Shown in pieces: positions 1 to 12,286 of a stretch of DNA of 64,000 nucleotides. Made by a program: the position numbers and the translations under genes. Every line of letters starts with the position of its first letter. The first letter of the stretch is position 1. Where the stretch lies: assembly GCA_038501625.1 (NCBI GenBank), contig JAZAYU010000019.1:4778324-4842323 (forward strand), read 5' to 3'. Below the pieces are notes generated by a model. The model worked only from the letters and a program-made list of their open reading frames with translations. It was not told the DNA's origin and ran no database searches. This DNA comes from Corbicula japonica. Its lineage: Eukaryota; Mollusca; Bivalvia; Venerida; Cyrenidae.

Positions 1-102
1 GTAGTTATTACATTGTAATGGCTGTGCTGTAAAACAATTAGAAATAATTACCACGTCTGAGACAATCTATAATTAGGTAAATATCATATAAAACTTAATA
101 TA

Positions 103-1513
103 CAGTTGTTCAGGTAGTAGCGGATAGCTAAGCAGATTACGTCTCCCCGGGTCTTTAAAGGTAGAAATTCTACAAACTTATCAATATCATTCAACAGACA
201 AAAGTGTTCTCTCTTAAAAATATCATTCTTTTAAAACTTTTGTGACAACTTTCCTGCTCGAGGTTTTGTATAAGATATACATGGATTTAGGCAGTAGCGG
301 ATTACTTCGGGGAGTATGGGATAGATAGTGTAAGTCACTGACGGGGCTTCTCAAACCAATCCAAAAATTGTATTTGTATTATGACATGTACTGAAACATG
401 TTCAGGGGTTTATCAAATAAAAATCAATACCATTTGAACTTGATTAAAAACAGGGTTAACGCTGCTAACTGTAATAGAATAAAATCATGATACAATAAGT
501 AAAAAAAACACAGATAAACGAATTGCATATTAAAATAATACTGATCACAGGTTGGGTTTTAGTAATACTAAAAACCAATCACAGAGAAATCAAATGGAAT
601 ATACAGTACCATCATATCAAAAAGCATTAATATCTTTATTTACCGGCGGTAACTAAACTTGGTGGCCAGAAAAACTAGGTTTTTTTACTTACACAGTTCA
701 TTAATTACGTACATGTATGCGAGTTCTCAAACCAAAAAAAATAGAACAATGAAATGAAAGACTTCTCCAAAATGGAAGGCTGTGCAAACATATTCTATTC
801 GAAAAGTAGCCAGATTGAAAAAGAAATGGAGAACTCAATGACAAAACCATCAGCACACCTGACTCGGATGTTCTTATAAGGTTTCAGTTAAAAGCACTGT
901 CAGAGTTTCCTCAGGCTTACCCGGGTAAATTCATTGATACATAAATAACTACAGTTACAGTATATTTACTATATTGCGTTCTATTAGTTCAATTGTTAGT
1001 CTTCACAACACATCATACAGAACTTTAAACTCGCCTCTGACAGCGAATTGACAGATCAAGTTGATTTGGAGACGATCCCCTTGAGTAGTATACATATGCA
1101 ATCCGTTACTGACCAAGTACATGTTAGTTATTTATATCTCTGTTTGGCGACAATTTGCAGGTTTATAAACATATGCTTTTTATGAGTGATAAAAGGTTTA
1201 TTTATACACCAAACCAAACCATATTCTTTGAAAGTTTACTGGGTTTTAATATAAAACTTCATGTTTATTGTTCTTTTCATAAAGTAAAAACACTGTGTAG
1301 GTATCGACTTCCGATTGCCTCGTTCTACTTCGTTTAAGATAAACTCTCATTGCAAAATTTGAAATCAACAAAATACATGAAAGTGAAGGCGAGAATTCAC
1401 TCTTTCTGTTGGTATAATAATTAATTATTCTAATTGTAAAAATAAAGAAAATGACCAAGAAAAGAAACGGGCTATCCGCTATACCCCCAAATCGGCTACT
1501 GCCTTAACAACTG
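103..1513. mobile_element. TA-flanked TIR element, ~1.4 kb
   Basis: Left end CAGTTGTTCAGGTAGTAGCG (103) and the inverse of the right end, CAGTTGTTAAGGCAGTAGCC (ending 1513), match with about four mismatches and are each flanked by TA. A second subterminal copy (ggcagtagcggat) is near 291. No transposase ORF is visible; non-autonomous. Confidence 0.5.
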
Positions 1514-1814
1514 TATAGATTTTTTTCTGATAACATTTTTATTCTAAGATCAAAATAACATATTTTTATAATTCTTAAACTACTCGTCGTCACGTCATTT
1601 GTTGTACCGAAACCAAATAGAAATTATATGATTTATGAAACTGTTATTTTAAAGTCTGCTGAGAAAATGTATAACTAAAAAAAATATTGAGTATTGTCCA
1701 TTTTTAGATGTACAATCTGGAAACGCTGTAAATGCATTAAAAATCGTGGTCATAAAATTTCTTCGTTTTCATAAAAGTGGCATTTTGGGGGTTCTTCAAT
1801 TCGTGTTTTGTGTT

Positions 1815-2585
1815 TTTAATTTTCTGACAGCTGTATGTTGCTTTACTTACTGTTTTAATTTTCTGACACGGAAATGGGATGTCGTTTTACTGACTGTGAT
1901 AATTTTCTGACACAGAAATTGGAATGATGCTTTACTAATCGTTGTTTTTTTCTGACACAAGTTTGGGAATGATGCTATACTAATTCTGGTAATTTTTCTG
2001 ACACCTGTATGGGAATGTTGCTTTACTAACTGTGGTAATTTTCTGACACAGAAATAGGAATGGTGTTTTAATGACTGTGGTAAATTTCTTACACAGAAAA
2101 GGGAATGATGCTTTACTAACTGTGGTAATTTTCTGACACAGAAATGGGAATGATGCTTTACTAATCGTTGTAATTTTCTGACACAAGTTTGGGAATGATG
2201 CTATACTAACTGTGGTAATTTTTCTGACACCTGTATGGGAATGTCGCTTTACTAACTGTGGTAATTTTCTGACACAGAAATAGGAATGGTGTTTTAATGA
2301 CTGTGGTAAATTTCTTACACAGAAAAGGGAATGATGCTTTACTAACTGTGGTAATTTTCTGACACCTGTGTGGGAAATTTGCTTTACTTACTGTGGTTAT
2401 TTTCTGACACAGGAAAGGGAATGTCGCTTTACTTACTGTGATTATGTTCTGACACAGCTTTACTGATTGTGGTTATTTTCTGACACAAGCATGAGAATGT
2501 CCCTTTACTGACTGTGATAATTTTCTGACACAGAACTGGATATGATGCTTTAAATACTATGGTAATTTTCTGAAACCTGTTCGTA
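1815..2585. repeat. 45-bp satellite with 226-bp higher-order period
   Basis: About 17 units of roughly 45 bp with core 'aattttctgacacag' and 'tttactaactgtggt'. The block 1965-2140 recurs at 2191-2366, an offset of 226 bp (five units). Because 45 is a multiple of three, the minus strand shows periodic open frames; these are not genes. Confidence 0.9.
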
Positions 2586-2704
2586 ATTTTCACAACTGGA
2601 CAAGCAAAACGTCTGATAAACAAATCTTTTAGCAACTGTTTATAGTTTGCAAATTCAAGCGGAATCACATTACCTGCTAGATACATGCGTGTGCTATTCC
2701 TGTT

Positions 2705-3595
2705 GAAAGGAGTCAGTACTTTTATCAGTAAAATAACCCGTTACAGATGTCATGCAGTGATGGAAACATATATCAAGGCTATCAGATCAACCTTTTTGGG
2801 TGTTGTCCCGGCAAGCTTAATTGCTAGAGTTGTCGGAATTGCAGGGCTAGGCGCTGTCGCCGTGACGTGCGGGTTCGCTCCCGGCTAGAGGCAATCTCAT
2901 TTAAAAGTCACTGTTGCGCTATTCGTGCAGTGTTGCGGCCGTAAAAAGTCTCACCGTACATATAATCAGTACAAATGAGCCGTTATCGATGTCATGCAGT
3001 GATGATAACGTATGTCAGGGCTATTCGATCAACCTTTTTGACCCGGCTATCTCTGTTGGTTGCGTCGAAGGAATTGCATAGCTAGGCGCTGTCGTAGTGA
3101 CGGTGCGGGTTTGCTCCCAACAAGAGGCACAATTCACAGTAACGCAATTTGTGAAATGTGGCGGCCGTACAAAAGTCTTCCCGTACATGAAGTCGGTACT
3201 GTTATCAGTAAAATAACCCGTTACCGATGTCCTACAGTGATGATAACCTATATCAGGACTATTCGATCAACCTTTATGGGGTTGTCCCGGCTAGCTCAAT
3301 CAGTTGCATTGTCGGAATTGCAGGGCTAGGCGCTGTCGCCGTGACGTGCGGGTTCGCTCCCGGCTAGAAGCAATATCATTTGAAATTCACAGTTGCGCTA
3401 TTCGTGCAGTGTGGCGGTAAAAAGTCTCACCGTACATATAGTCAGTACGGTTGTCAGTAAAATAACCTGTTACCGATGTCATGCTGTGATGGTATCGTAC
3501 ATCAGGGCTATTCGATCAACCTTTATGGGGTTGTACCGGTTAGCTCAATTGGTTGCGTTGTCAGAACTGCAGGGCTAGAAACAATATCGTTTGTT
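2705..3595 (+). repeat. Tandem ~240-bp tRNA-like (SINE-type) repeat, 3-4 copies
   Basis: Copies start near 2710, 2966, 3195 and 3435. Each has 'ccggctagctcaat' (Pol III A-box-like, for example 3284) and, about 60 bp on, 'gcgggttcgctcccgg' (B-box-like, for example 3348). The short ORFs across it are shared between copies and read as by-products. A partial inverted copy is at 38612-38745. Could be a tRNA-derived SINE amplified in tandem. Confidence 0.55.
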
Positions 3596-3775
3596 TTCAA
3601 CGTAGAAAAGTAACTCATAATTCAACTTTACATCCAAACTGTTCTAAAATTATCCGTATCAAATATCATTTAATATTAATTTTTCATTCTGTTATATCGA
3701 TGCGAATCTATAATTAAATATTACGTATGTGGTAAATTGATACCAATTTGTATTTCTGAATATGATAAAGTATAC

Positions 3776-4050
3776 AGTCACGTAATACTCTAGACAGTCA
3801 CGTGATACTCTAGACAGTCACGTGATACTCTAGACAGTCACGTGATACCCTAGACAGTCACATGATACTCTAGACAGTCATGTGATACTCTAGTCACGTG
3901 ATACTCTAGACAGTCACGTGATACTCTAGACAGTCACGTGATACTCTAGACAGTCACGTGATACTCTAGACAGTCACATGATACTCTAGACAGTCACGTG
4001 ATACTCTAGACAGTCACGTGATACTCAAGACAGTCACGTGATACTCTGTG
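3776..4050. repeat. 20-bp minisatellite rich in CACGTG E-boxes
   Basis: Fourteen units of acagtcacgtgatactctag, one shortened by four bases. Ten units keep the palindromic CACGTG; others read CACGTA, CACATG or CATGTG. Confidence 0.95.
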
Positions 4051-4109
4051 AGTATAACTAAGAATGATCTTATGGCAGATTTTGGCGAGTGAAATATTTT
4101 TCCAATATT

Positions 4110-4313
4110 TACTGTTAAATCATTTGATTTCGCGCGGGTTTAATTTTCGCGTACTTAGCGCTACGGCAAGAACGCGAAATTCAACCCCAGCGAAATTAAA
4201 CCATTTAACAGTGTCTAGGAAAACCCAGTTGCGCGAATTCACGCCCCCGCGCATTTGTTGTTTTCGGGTTTTCGTGAAAATTCGTCCCCGCGAAATTAAA
4301 TGATACAACTGTA
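4110..4313. mobile_element. Palindromic MITE, 'TTTCGCG' family, copy 1
   Basis: Ends tactgttaaatcattt and (inverted) tacagttgtatcattta, both running into aatttcgcg. Internal GCG-rich inverted blocks (gcgaaatt...aattttcgcg). Ends begin and finish with TA. Confidence 0.65.
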
Positions 4314-4565
4314 CAAAAGTAAACAGTACCAATTTTGGTCCATCCCAAATAATGATGAGCACATGACGGTGAGCATTGAACCTTCTATGCGTTATTTTCA
4401 GATCGTTTCAGGACCAACGGTGTATTTGATAAAAATACAGATTTTTTAAATATATAAAAGATTAAAAAGGATATTAAAAAAAAAAGAAGTTTGGCACAGA
4501 AATCTGCCGTAGAAAGGTGCGCTTTACCGTTACAAGATATATAACCACCGAGGTGTATCAAAAAC

Positions 4566-4735
4566 GTTAAATATGTATCAGGAAGAGCATACATGTAAAT
4601 AGCGTAAAAAGCATGAATAACATAAACAGCGTAAATCGGAACAGCGAATCAGAAAACGTTAAACATGTATCAGGAATAGCATACATGTAAATAGCGTAAA
4701 ATGCATGAATAACATTAACAGCGTAAATCGAATCA
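4566..4735. repeat. Direct duplication of ~74 bp
   Basis: The segment with 'catacatgtaaatagcgtaa' and 'gcatgaataacat' at 4566-4639 recurs at 4658-4731 with a few changes. Confidence 0.8.
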
Positions 4736-4813
4736 GAAAGCACAGGCCACCCAAACTGCCAAACCAGCAGAGAGGAAAAGAGACCGTGTGTTTATAAATT
4801 GTCAATATCAAAT

Positions 4814-5021
4814 ACCGTGGTATCATTATATTTCGCGGTGGTTTAATTTTCGCGTATTTCGCGCCAGGGAATATACGCGAAATTAAACCCTAGCGAAATC
4901 AAACCATTGTCTTGTCTATATAAGAAGAATACAAGTACGAGAATTTAAGCCCTCGCGTAAATTTCACTTAAGTAATTTGCGCGAAATATGATCCCCGCAA
5001 AATTACATGATACAACAGTAA
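4814..5021. mobile_element. 'TTTCGCG' MITE, copy 2
   Basis: Ends taccgtggtatcattatatt and (inverted) tactgttgtatcatgtaatt, with the same internal inverted GCG blocks as the copy at 4110. Confidence 0.6.
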
Positions 5022-6226
5022 ACACCTCACACAATCAAACAGAAATACAGAACGTAAGCTGTTAAGCGGTCACATTCATCCAGCAAGGAAGCTTCTTTAA
5101 GTGAAAGACATGGAAGCCAAAACAATGCCAGTTCTCAGGAAATTCCTGGTTCTTTGAATGAGAAAGCTATGTACAACGCAGAGCAATCATGTTACCGCCG
5201 GGAAATCATATTGTAAAAATATGATAACAAACGGAACGATCACAGAATAATTACTTTTGCATACTTCCTTGAAAGTACCACTGTACCCTTAATGAGTGTA
5301 ATTGTCCCATTTAAAGCTGCCTATTTAACAGTTCAGGGTCAAATATTTCAATGTTTTAGATCTGTTTAATATTCCTTTTACCTCTATATTTCCTGCTTTT
5401 AAATTTTGCCTTTGGCGTTGTCTGTATTATGCAGGATTTATATTCTCAGATCCCCTGTCAAAATTCCATTTGTTTAGTTCCGCCCATTGTTTTCTCGTTT
5501 AGGGCAAACCCATTCTTTTATCTGGGGACCATTCGCCGCTAAACATGGAATGATATTAATCTGAAAATACCGCATTAAAGGTTCCATGTTCACCGTCGTA
5601 TGCACTCCATCGTTTGGGATGAATCAAAATTGTACCGTTTACTGGTTTAAATATTGAGTTGCGCTCTACCCGGGGCAAGGCGGCGTGGAAAATAATATGC
5701 ATGTCCATTACTGTCCATGAACAGGCTCAATTAAACCGAGTCTGCAATATTTTCCTACATGTCGTGATCGGTGGCTTTCAAATTTCCCTTTTCATCTATT
5801 TCTATATAATTCATATAAATGACTGAACGGTTGCGAAATTCGCCGAATTTTTGACAAATCAGAAATTTTTAGGACCTGTCGTAAGAAATTTAGTAAATAA
5901 CGCTATAACAACTATTGCAAAGTTTTCCTTGATTTTCCTGAAAACCCTAACATTATTTTGACGAATTTGCACATAACATTGTAGACCAGCATACACTCAA
6001 ACAAAGTTCTAATTGGTCATTAATTGTATATGTTTAAAATGTATGCTAGTTTCGTTTCTTCCCTACGTCAAGAGAGGTTGTGGAAAGAACTGTTTTGTCT
6101 TGAAATCAACTATCTAATCTTTTTAATCTTGATTGTTTTTTTTAAATAAATCCGAAACCATTTACTTACACCGCCGTCAAAATTCGAACAGTCGTTAATT
6201 GAAAGGGAGGTATGTTTAAAATTAGA
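5022..6226. other. Intergenic, no gene seen
   Basis: No coding signal. A fragment at about 5915-6000 (ttttcctgaaaaccctaaca, attattttgacgaatttgca) is a relic of the long-TIR element found intact at 24722-25744. Confidence 0.6.
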
Positions 6227-6339
6227 TTTACTCACTTTCAGTCGTGAGTAAATCAATTATTCACTAATTACATGTTCCTTTTCAACAACAAACACCGAGA
6301 ATTTAGGATATGTGTATTTATATTTGACAGCATTTCAAT
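6227..6339 (+). repeat. 113-bp direct repeat, copy 1
   Basis: Begins tttactcactttcagtcgtg; matched at 7113-7225 with two visible differences. Starts with a small hairpin (tttactcac...gtgagtaaa). Confidence 0.9.
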
Positions 6340-6902
6340 TACAGTATAAAATCGAATTTTTGTGCCTGCAACGTTATTGATTTGGCAATGAAAAGTCTAC
6401 TGAGTCGTAATGTGAATCCAATTGGTGCTCATGAAATTGTTCAGGTGATGTTAATTTACATTTGAAGCTTTCAATTGTCGTTTGTTCAGAATATTATCAC
6501 TGAGCTAACTCTAATCTATCACTGTTCTTGGGGAGACAAAATATAAGAAATTGTCACTATTTGTCAGTATAAGCTGAAAACACTTTGTATCATTGATCAC
6601 TAAAGTCTGTCTTGGTTCGTATTTCTTTGCTCTGTCTGTTTGGGTCCGGTTGCCTGTTTGGATATTGGGTAGTATTCTACGTTTAAGTAAAATCGAAACA
6701 AGTGGGTTGCAACAAGGCTCGTCCTAGACAGAAGCTTACTCCAGAAACTGAAAAATACTAATATTCAATTGAGAAAAATAAAAATAAAACTGACAGTTTA
6801 AAACGACTAGCTTATTTGCATTATACCGCAGCCTTTTCGTGATGCGCATCTGAAAGAAATACCAATATTAATACGTTATATATCACACCGATGAACCACC
6901 GA

Positions 6903-6918
6903 AGGGCGGGCGGGCGGG
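6903..6918. repeat. GGGC/GGCG microsatellite
   Basis: Short run agggcgggcgggcggg directly before the 170-bp repeat. Confidence 0.8.
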
Positions 6919-7088
6919 AAACTGTACACAAACTAAATAAGTGACGCTGTCAAATATAACACCTCGAGTGATATTTTAATACACGAGCAGCCTTTATATA
7001 GGCAACACGAGAAAAACGAGAGGCGGGAAACTATGATCATAACAGGATAAACCGGACCAGATATCTATGCGCACTATAGACTATCCAC
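6919..7088 (+). repeat. 170-bp direct repeat, copy 1 (LTR-like?)
   Basis: Matches 11411-11580 base for base except one position (atatctatg against atatatatg). Contains a TATA-like cctttatataggc. Starts aaactgtacac. Confidence 0.9.
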
Positions 7089-7112
7089 GACTATAAAACG
7101 TGAATAATTTTA

Positions 7113-7225
7113 TTTACTCACTTTCAGTCCTGAGTAAATCAATTATTCACTAATTACATGTTCCTTTTCAACAACAAACACCGAGAATTTAGGATATGGG
7201 TATTTATATTTGACAGCATTTCAAT
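7113..7225 (+). repeat. 113-bp direct repeat, copy 2
   Basis: Same length as the copy at 6227, 886 bp away. It abuts the 170-bp repeat ending at 7088. Confidence 0.9.
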
Positions 7226-7499
7226 CGAGCAAAACATAGAAGGGAATAGTTGCTAGAATGCTTTGACATTACACCGAGTAAGAAAAGTTGATATGCCCGC
7301 ATCTCTTGCAACGATTAACTGAAATTTTTATAAAATATGACCCATCAGACTAAAAAGCAAAGGCTTAAAATCAACTAGTCCAAAATCAATTAATCAAACA
7401 ATCGACCAACCAATTATTCAACCTATCAACAAATTATTAATCGATCAATTAATGAAATTATCAAATCAATCAACTAATCAATCAACCAAACAATTAAAG

Positions 7500-10320
7500 C
7501 TAAAATGTTTTGCAGTCCCTATAGACATAAACATCTAAAAAACTTTCCAAAGTCGATTTATATCTCTGTAATTCTACTACAAAACTCCTTTCGATTATAC
7601 CGAAAACGATCGGCAAGTGCATAAAAAAATAACCAAAGTTAAAGTTACCAAAGCCAACGCGACATAACGAAACAATGTATACAATTAATTATGATCTATA
7701 ACACAAACGGCAAAAATTTTCAACAAACAGTATTTTATCTTTGAACAACACGGCATGTCTAGTAAATTACAGTCTTAAGCCAAAACGCCTCACGCCCTTA
7801 TTCTATAAAGTAATATTCAGTTTCACAAGTAATATTAAAATTATAAGCATTTGCATCTCTTACATATATGAGTAATAAGAAAACACAGTACTTATCCGAG
7901 ATGCCAAATGCCCCTTTCGATTTCTTTACTGTCTCGTAAAGACTACCATTACGGTTTTAACACCTTCTGTAAAACCTTAAGTTTTCGGTTTTGCATGCTA
8001 AGTTCTGAACTAAAACGCAATATGTCAGTGCGTTGTATTAACTTTACAAAGAGACAATAGCCAACGCCACAAAACAGCCCAGCCTGTCTCTGAAAGGTCA
8101 ACGCCAAAAAAACGGCACAACCTTGTTCAATCAATCATAGTCAAGTGCCACTCGACGGCCTTTTCAGTCAATCATGGTCAACGCCAAAAAACGGCACGAC
8201 CTTTTCAATCAATCATGGTCAACGCCACAAAACGGCACGACCTTTTCAATCAATCATGGTCAACGCCACAAAACAGCACGACCTTTTCAATCGATCATGG
8301 TCAACACCACAAAATGGTATGAATCCATAATCAATCAAACAATTCATTTCAATCAAATCAATCCATATAATCAATTCAATAGAGTCAATCAATTCAATCA
8401 AGTTAATGAATTCAATAAAGGTAATCACTTCAATCAATCCAATCCAAATTGTGCAGTTTGTAGTCTCTCTAGACTATTAAAACGACACGACTTTTACAAT
8501 TAGTAACCTTTCCATCAACAATTTTTCAGAACAAATTATTCAATACCATCAAATTCTATGAACAACGCGATTATAATCAAACCCAAAACCAGCACCAACT
8601 TGTTCTATTAAATACTCAGTTTCTTAAATTATGTTAAATTTAAAAGTGATAAGAGACTACGTAAAATAAATAAGACACAGTACTTATTCTTATCCAATTA
8701 CGTTAAATCTCTTCCGAATACTCTACCATCTCGTAGACTACCATCGCGGTTTAAACAAGTTCTAAAAAAATTTTAGTTGTCTGTTTTCCATGTTATTTTC
8801 TGAAAAGAAACACAAATGTAAAATCTTTTTAACAATATTAAAAAGAGAGACAATAGCCAACGCCACAAAACAGCACAGCCTGTCTCTGAAAGGTCAACGC
8901 CAAAAAACGGCACAACCTTGTTCAATCTATCATAGTCAAGGGCCACTCAACGGCCTTTTCAATCAATCATGGTCAACGCCACAAAACGGCACGACCTTTT
9001 CAATCAATCACGGTCAACGCCACAAAACAGCACGACCTTTTCAATAAATCATGGTCAACGCCACAAAACGGCACGACCTTTTCAATCGATCATGGTCAAC
9101 ACCACAAAATGGTATGAATCCATAAATCAAACAATTCATTTCAATTAAATCAATCCATACAATTAATTCAAAAGTCAATAAGTTCATTCGAGTAAATAAA
9201 TTCAATAGTTAATCACTTCAATCAATCCATTCGAAAATGTACAGTTTGTAGTCTCTCTAGACTGTAATTAAAAAACGACACGACTTACAATTTTTAAACA
9301 TTCCATCAACAATATTTCAGACCAAAACATTTAATATCATCCTTTCTATGAATAACGTGATCATAATCAAACCCAAAAACAGCATGAACTTGTTCTATTA
9401 GATACTTTAAGTTTCTTAAGTAATGTCAAAATTATAAGCAATAAGAGACTATGTAAAATAAAAAGACACAGTACTTATTCTTATGCAATGACGCTAAATC
9501 TCTTTCGAATACTCTTTACAGTCTCGTAGACTACCATCACGGATTCAACAACTTCTGATAAACCTTTAGTTGTCCGTTTTCCATGTTATTTTCTGAAATG
9601 AAACACAATATGTAAAAACTTTGTAACAGTATTTAAAAGAGACAATAGCCAACGCCACAAAACAACACAGCCTGTCTCTGAAAGGTCAACGCCAAAAAAA
9701 CGGCACAACCTTGTTCAATCTGTCATAGTCAAGGGCCACTCAACGGCCTTTTCAATCAATCATGGTCAACGCCACAAAACGGCACGACCTTTTCAATCAA
9801 TCAATCACGGTCAACGCCACAAAACAGCACGACCTTTTCAATCAATCATGGTCAACGCCACAAAACGGCACGACCTTTCAATCGATCATGGTCAACGCCA
9901 CAGAATGGCATGAATCCACAATCAAATCATATCAATCAAATAAATAAGTCAATAAAGCAATTCGATTCAATCAAGTCAAATATTGCAATCAGTTCAATGA
10001 AATCAGTCAATTCAATCAATTCAATGAAGTTAATTCAATCAATCAACTTCATTAAGCCAATCAATATATTTAAAATTTTTCATTTTGCAGTCCCTCTAGA
10101 ATGTTACATCAAAAAACGCCACGACCATTACAATAATTTTACATTCAATCAACAAAATTCTGAGCAAATTATTCAATATAATCTTGTCCAAAAGGCATGA
10201 AAACTTTTCGATTATAATCGAAACCAAAACTAACCCGAACATTCCTTTAAGTAATCAGTTTCTTAAATTATGTTAAAATTATAAGCAATTAGACGTGTAC
10301 AGTAAGACAAACAAGGTACT
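7500..10320 (+). repeat. ~796-bp tandem duplication, three units plus partial ends
   Basis: The marker gagacaatagccaacgcc occurs at about 8050, 8847 and 9642 (steps of ~797 and ~795). Each unit has 3-5 copies of a ~42-bp block (tcatggtcaacgccacaaaa, cggcacgaccttttcaatca), then a TCAAT-rich tract, then a unique spacer with tagtctctctaga. Partial units flank it at 7500-8049 and after 10080. The apparent ORFs simply follow the 42-bp block. Confidence 0.9.
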
Positions 10321-10324
10321 TATC

Positions 10325-11410
10325 CAATGATTCAAAATGCTCCTTCCGAGTATTCTTCACCATCTCGAAAGGACTTCCTTTAAAACTTCTGGAAAACATT
10401 TAGCTTTCCGCTTGCCATGTTAAAGATTTTAGGACGTGGTGCCAAGCTTGTCTGTCCTCCGTTTTCATAACGTATGAAACGTCTTGTTCTTTCAGTTGAG
10501 ATTAGAAGTTCTAAAACAAAAACGTGTATGTTGATTGGTACATCTTCGACCACGAGACAAAAGCAAAAGGGACAGACATAAGGATGTCTCCGTAAGGTCA
10601 AAAACACAAAACAACCACAGTTTCAATCAACCATGATCAATAGCACAAATAAAAATGACGTTACCAATAAGTTCTTGTCAACAACACTTTACTACCTAAT
10701 TCAGTCGACAAAATATAAATTTATGTATTTTTAATATTATTTTTTGTTTGATAAAAACGTTAATAAGAGTAATGAAAATATAACAAACAGCCGTGTACGC
10801 AAACTAGGCACGACCTATTTGCATTCAAAGCCTGCTAAGAATGGCAGGCTTGATAGAACCACACATGCTCAGACGTCATCCTCACCAACACAATGCAATA
10901 TTGAAGCTGATTAAAAACAACCGCGAAACACGCAGCTTATGAAGATTGGTCAATACAATCAATACCATTTGACCAAAGACGCTATGGCTGAAATATTCAA
11001 AATAAAATACATAATTTAGTTATAAAGTAGTTGCTTAATGTACAGACATTTTCCTTGGATCGTTCAAGTAAGCGACTCAATCATTATCAATTATCTTACT
11101 ATTTACTTTAATCAATAATAAACAATTCATAATACAAAAGGATCTACTAAACAATTACTCAATAACTCAAAAATAAAATAACTAAGCACCATTCTTTTCG
11201 TATTAGGTCGCCATCGAAGTTAAACCTAAGCAAAATCTGCCACTGCCATGAGCACGCCCTGCCAATGTCATTTAAAACATTTCAATTTTAGCAGTTAATT
11301 CTATTTATTCTACGCAAAATTTTCAAAAGTATGGTTTAAATTTGCTTTACCTTCTTTTACACACCGGTCCAATGAACGTTTTGCCCGAGTCAAGTAGTCC
11401 TCCGTGAAGT
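10325..11410. other. Intergenic, relics only
   Basis: 10380-10620 is a diverged continuation of the ~796-bp unit. From 10620 to 11410 I see A+T-rich sequence without a coding or repeat signal. Confidence 0.5.
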
Positions 11411-11580
11411 AAACTGTACACAAACTAAATAAGTGACGCTGTCAAATATAACACCTCGAGTGATATTTTAATACACGAGCAGCCTTTATATAGGCAACAC
11501 GAGAAAAACGAGAGGCGGGAAACTATGATCATAACAGGATAAACCGGACCAGATATATATGCGCACTATAGACTATCCAC
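11411..11580 (+). repeat. 170-bp direct repeat, copy 2 (LTR-like?)
   Basis: Second copy, 4492 bp downstream. Downstream homology resumes after a small indel (taaaacgtgaataatttta in both). No gag or pol frame lies between the copies. Confidence 0.9.
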
Positions 11581-12034
11581 ACAGCAATCGTAACATGTAA
11601 AACGTGAATAATTTTATACTTTGAAAGGGGTTTATTTAAACAAATGTGCTGTTGATTAATCATGTTTTCTGTTTTTTCCTACTAATGAGGGGTCCTATTA
11701 AAACAAAACAAGGAATTAAGGGCAAATTTCTGTTTGCTTGGCCTCTTTATGCAAGTAATGCATTTTTAGCAAAATTAAGGATAACTCTCGCCAAACACTT
11801 CCAAAGTCAATGATTACAAGATTAAAGCTTAAGTTGAAGACTGTTGTTGGCATAAGATCATAAATAAACTGTGAATTAAATGTCTTTCTAATAAAAAATT
11901 ACGGACAAAGTGACCATTTAGAACTTTTGGTGAGTGTATTCATTCGAATGTTGACAGTAAGAATACAGCATCCTAATTACTTTCTTTACAGGTCTTCTAC
12001 AGTTTAAATTTTGATATTTGAAAACATATCATAT

Positions 12035-12286
12035 GGGGCGCGTCACGGGAAAAGGTACCTTCGGACAGTTGACGTCAATCTTTAAAATGACGTCATAAAT
12101 TTGAGCAGACGACATTATTTATTATGCATTTCGCGGATAAAAAAAAACATTTTATTGTCAAAATGTGTAGCAAAATCTAATTATAGTAATAAGATATTGA
12201 TTTAAAGATGTAAGTTCTTTCTAAATTTAGTAAAAACTAAAATATCACTAAAATGACCGAAGGTACCTTTTCCCGTGACGAGCCCC
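12035..12286. mobile_element. Palindromic MITE with GGGGCGCGTCACGGG ends
   Basis: Ends ggggcgcgtcacgggaaaag and (inverted) ggggctcgtcacgggaaaag, running on into gtaccttcgg. Flanked by ATAT on both sides (12031-12034, 12287-12290), a 4-bp TSD. Same family as 25826-26076. Confidence 0.8.

Noticed and set aside
1980..2686. Minus-strand ORFs with periodic KITTVSKASFPFLCQ
   Set aside because: They follow the 45-bp satellite, whose length is a multiple of three; no start or context for a gene.
3776..4050. CRISPR array
   Set aside because: Perfect head-to-tail 20-mers with no spacers.
8145..9947. ORFs with repeated NHGQRHKTARPFQ
   Set aside because: They track the 42-bp block of the tandem duplication in several frames.
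6919..11580. Complete LTR retrotransposon
   Set aside because: No gag, protease, RT or integrase frame between the repeats, and flanking bases show no matching 4-6 bp TSD.
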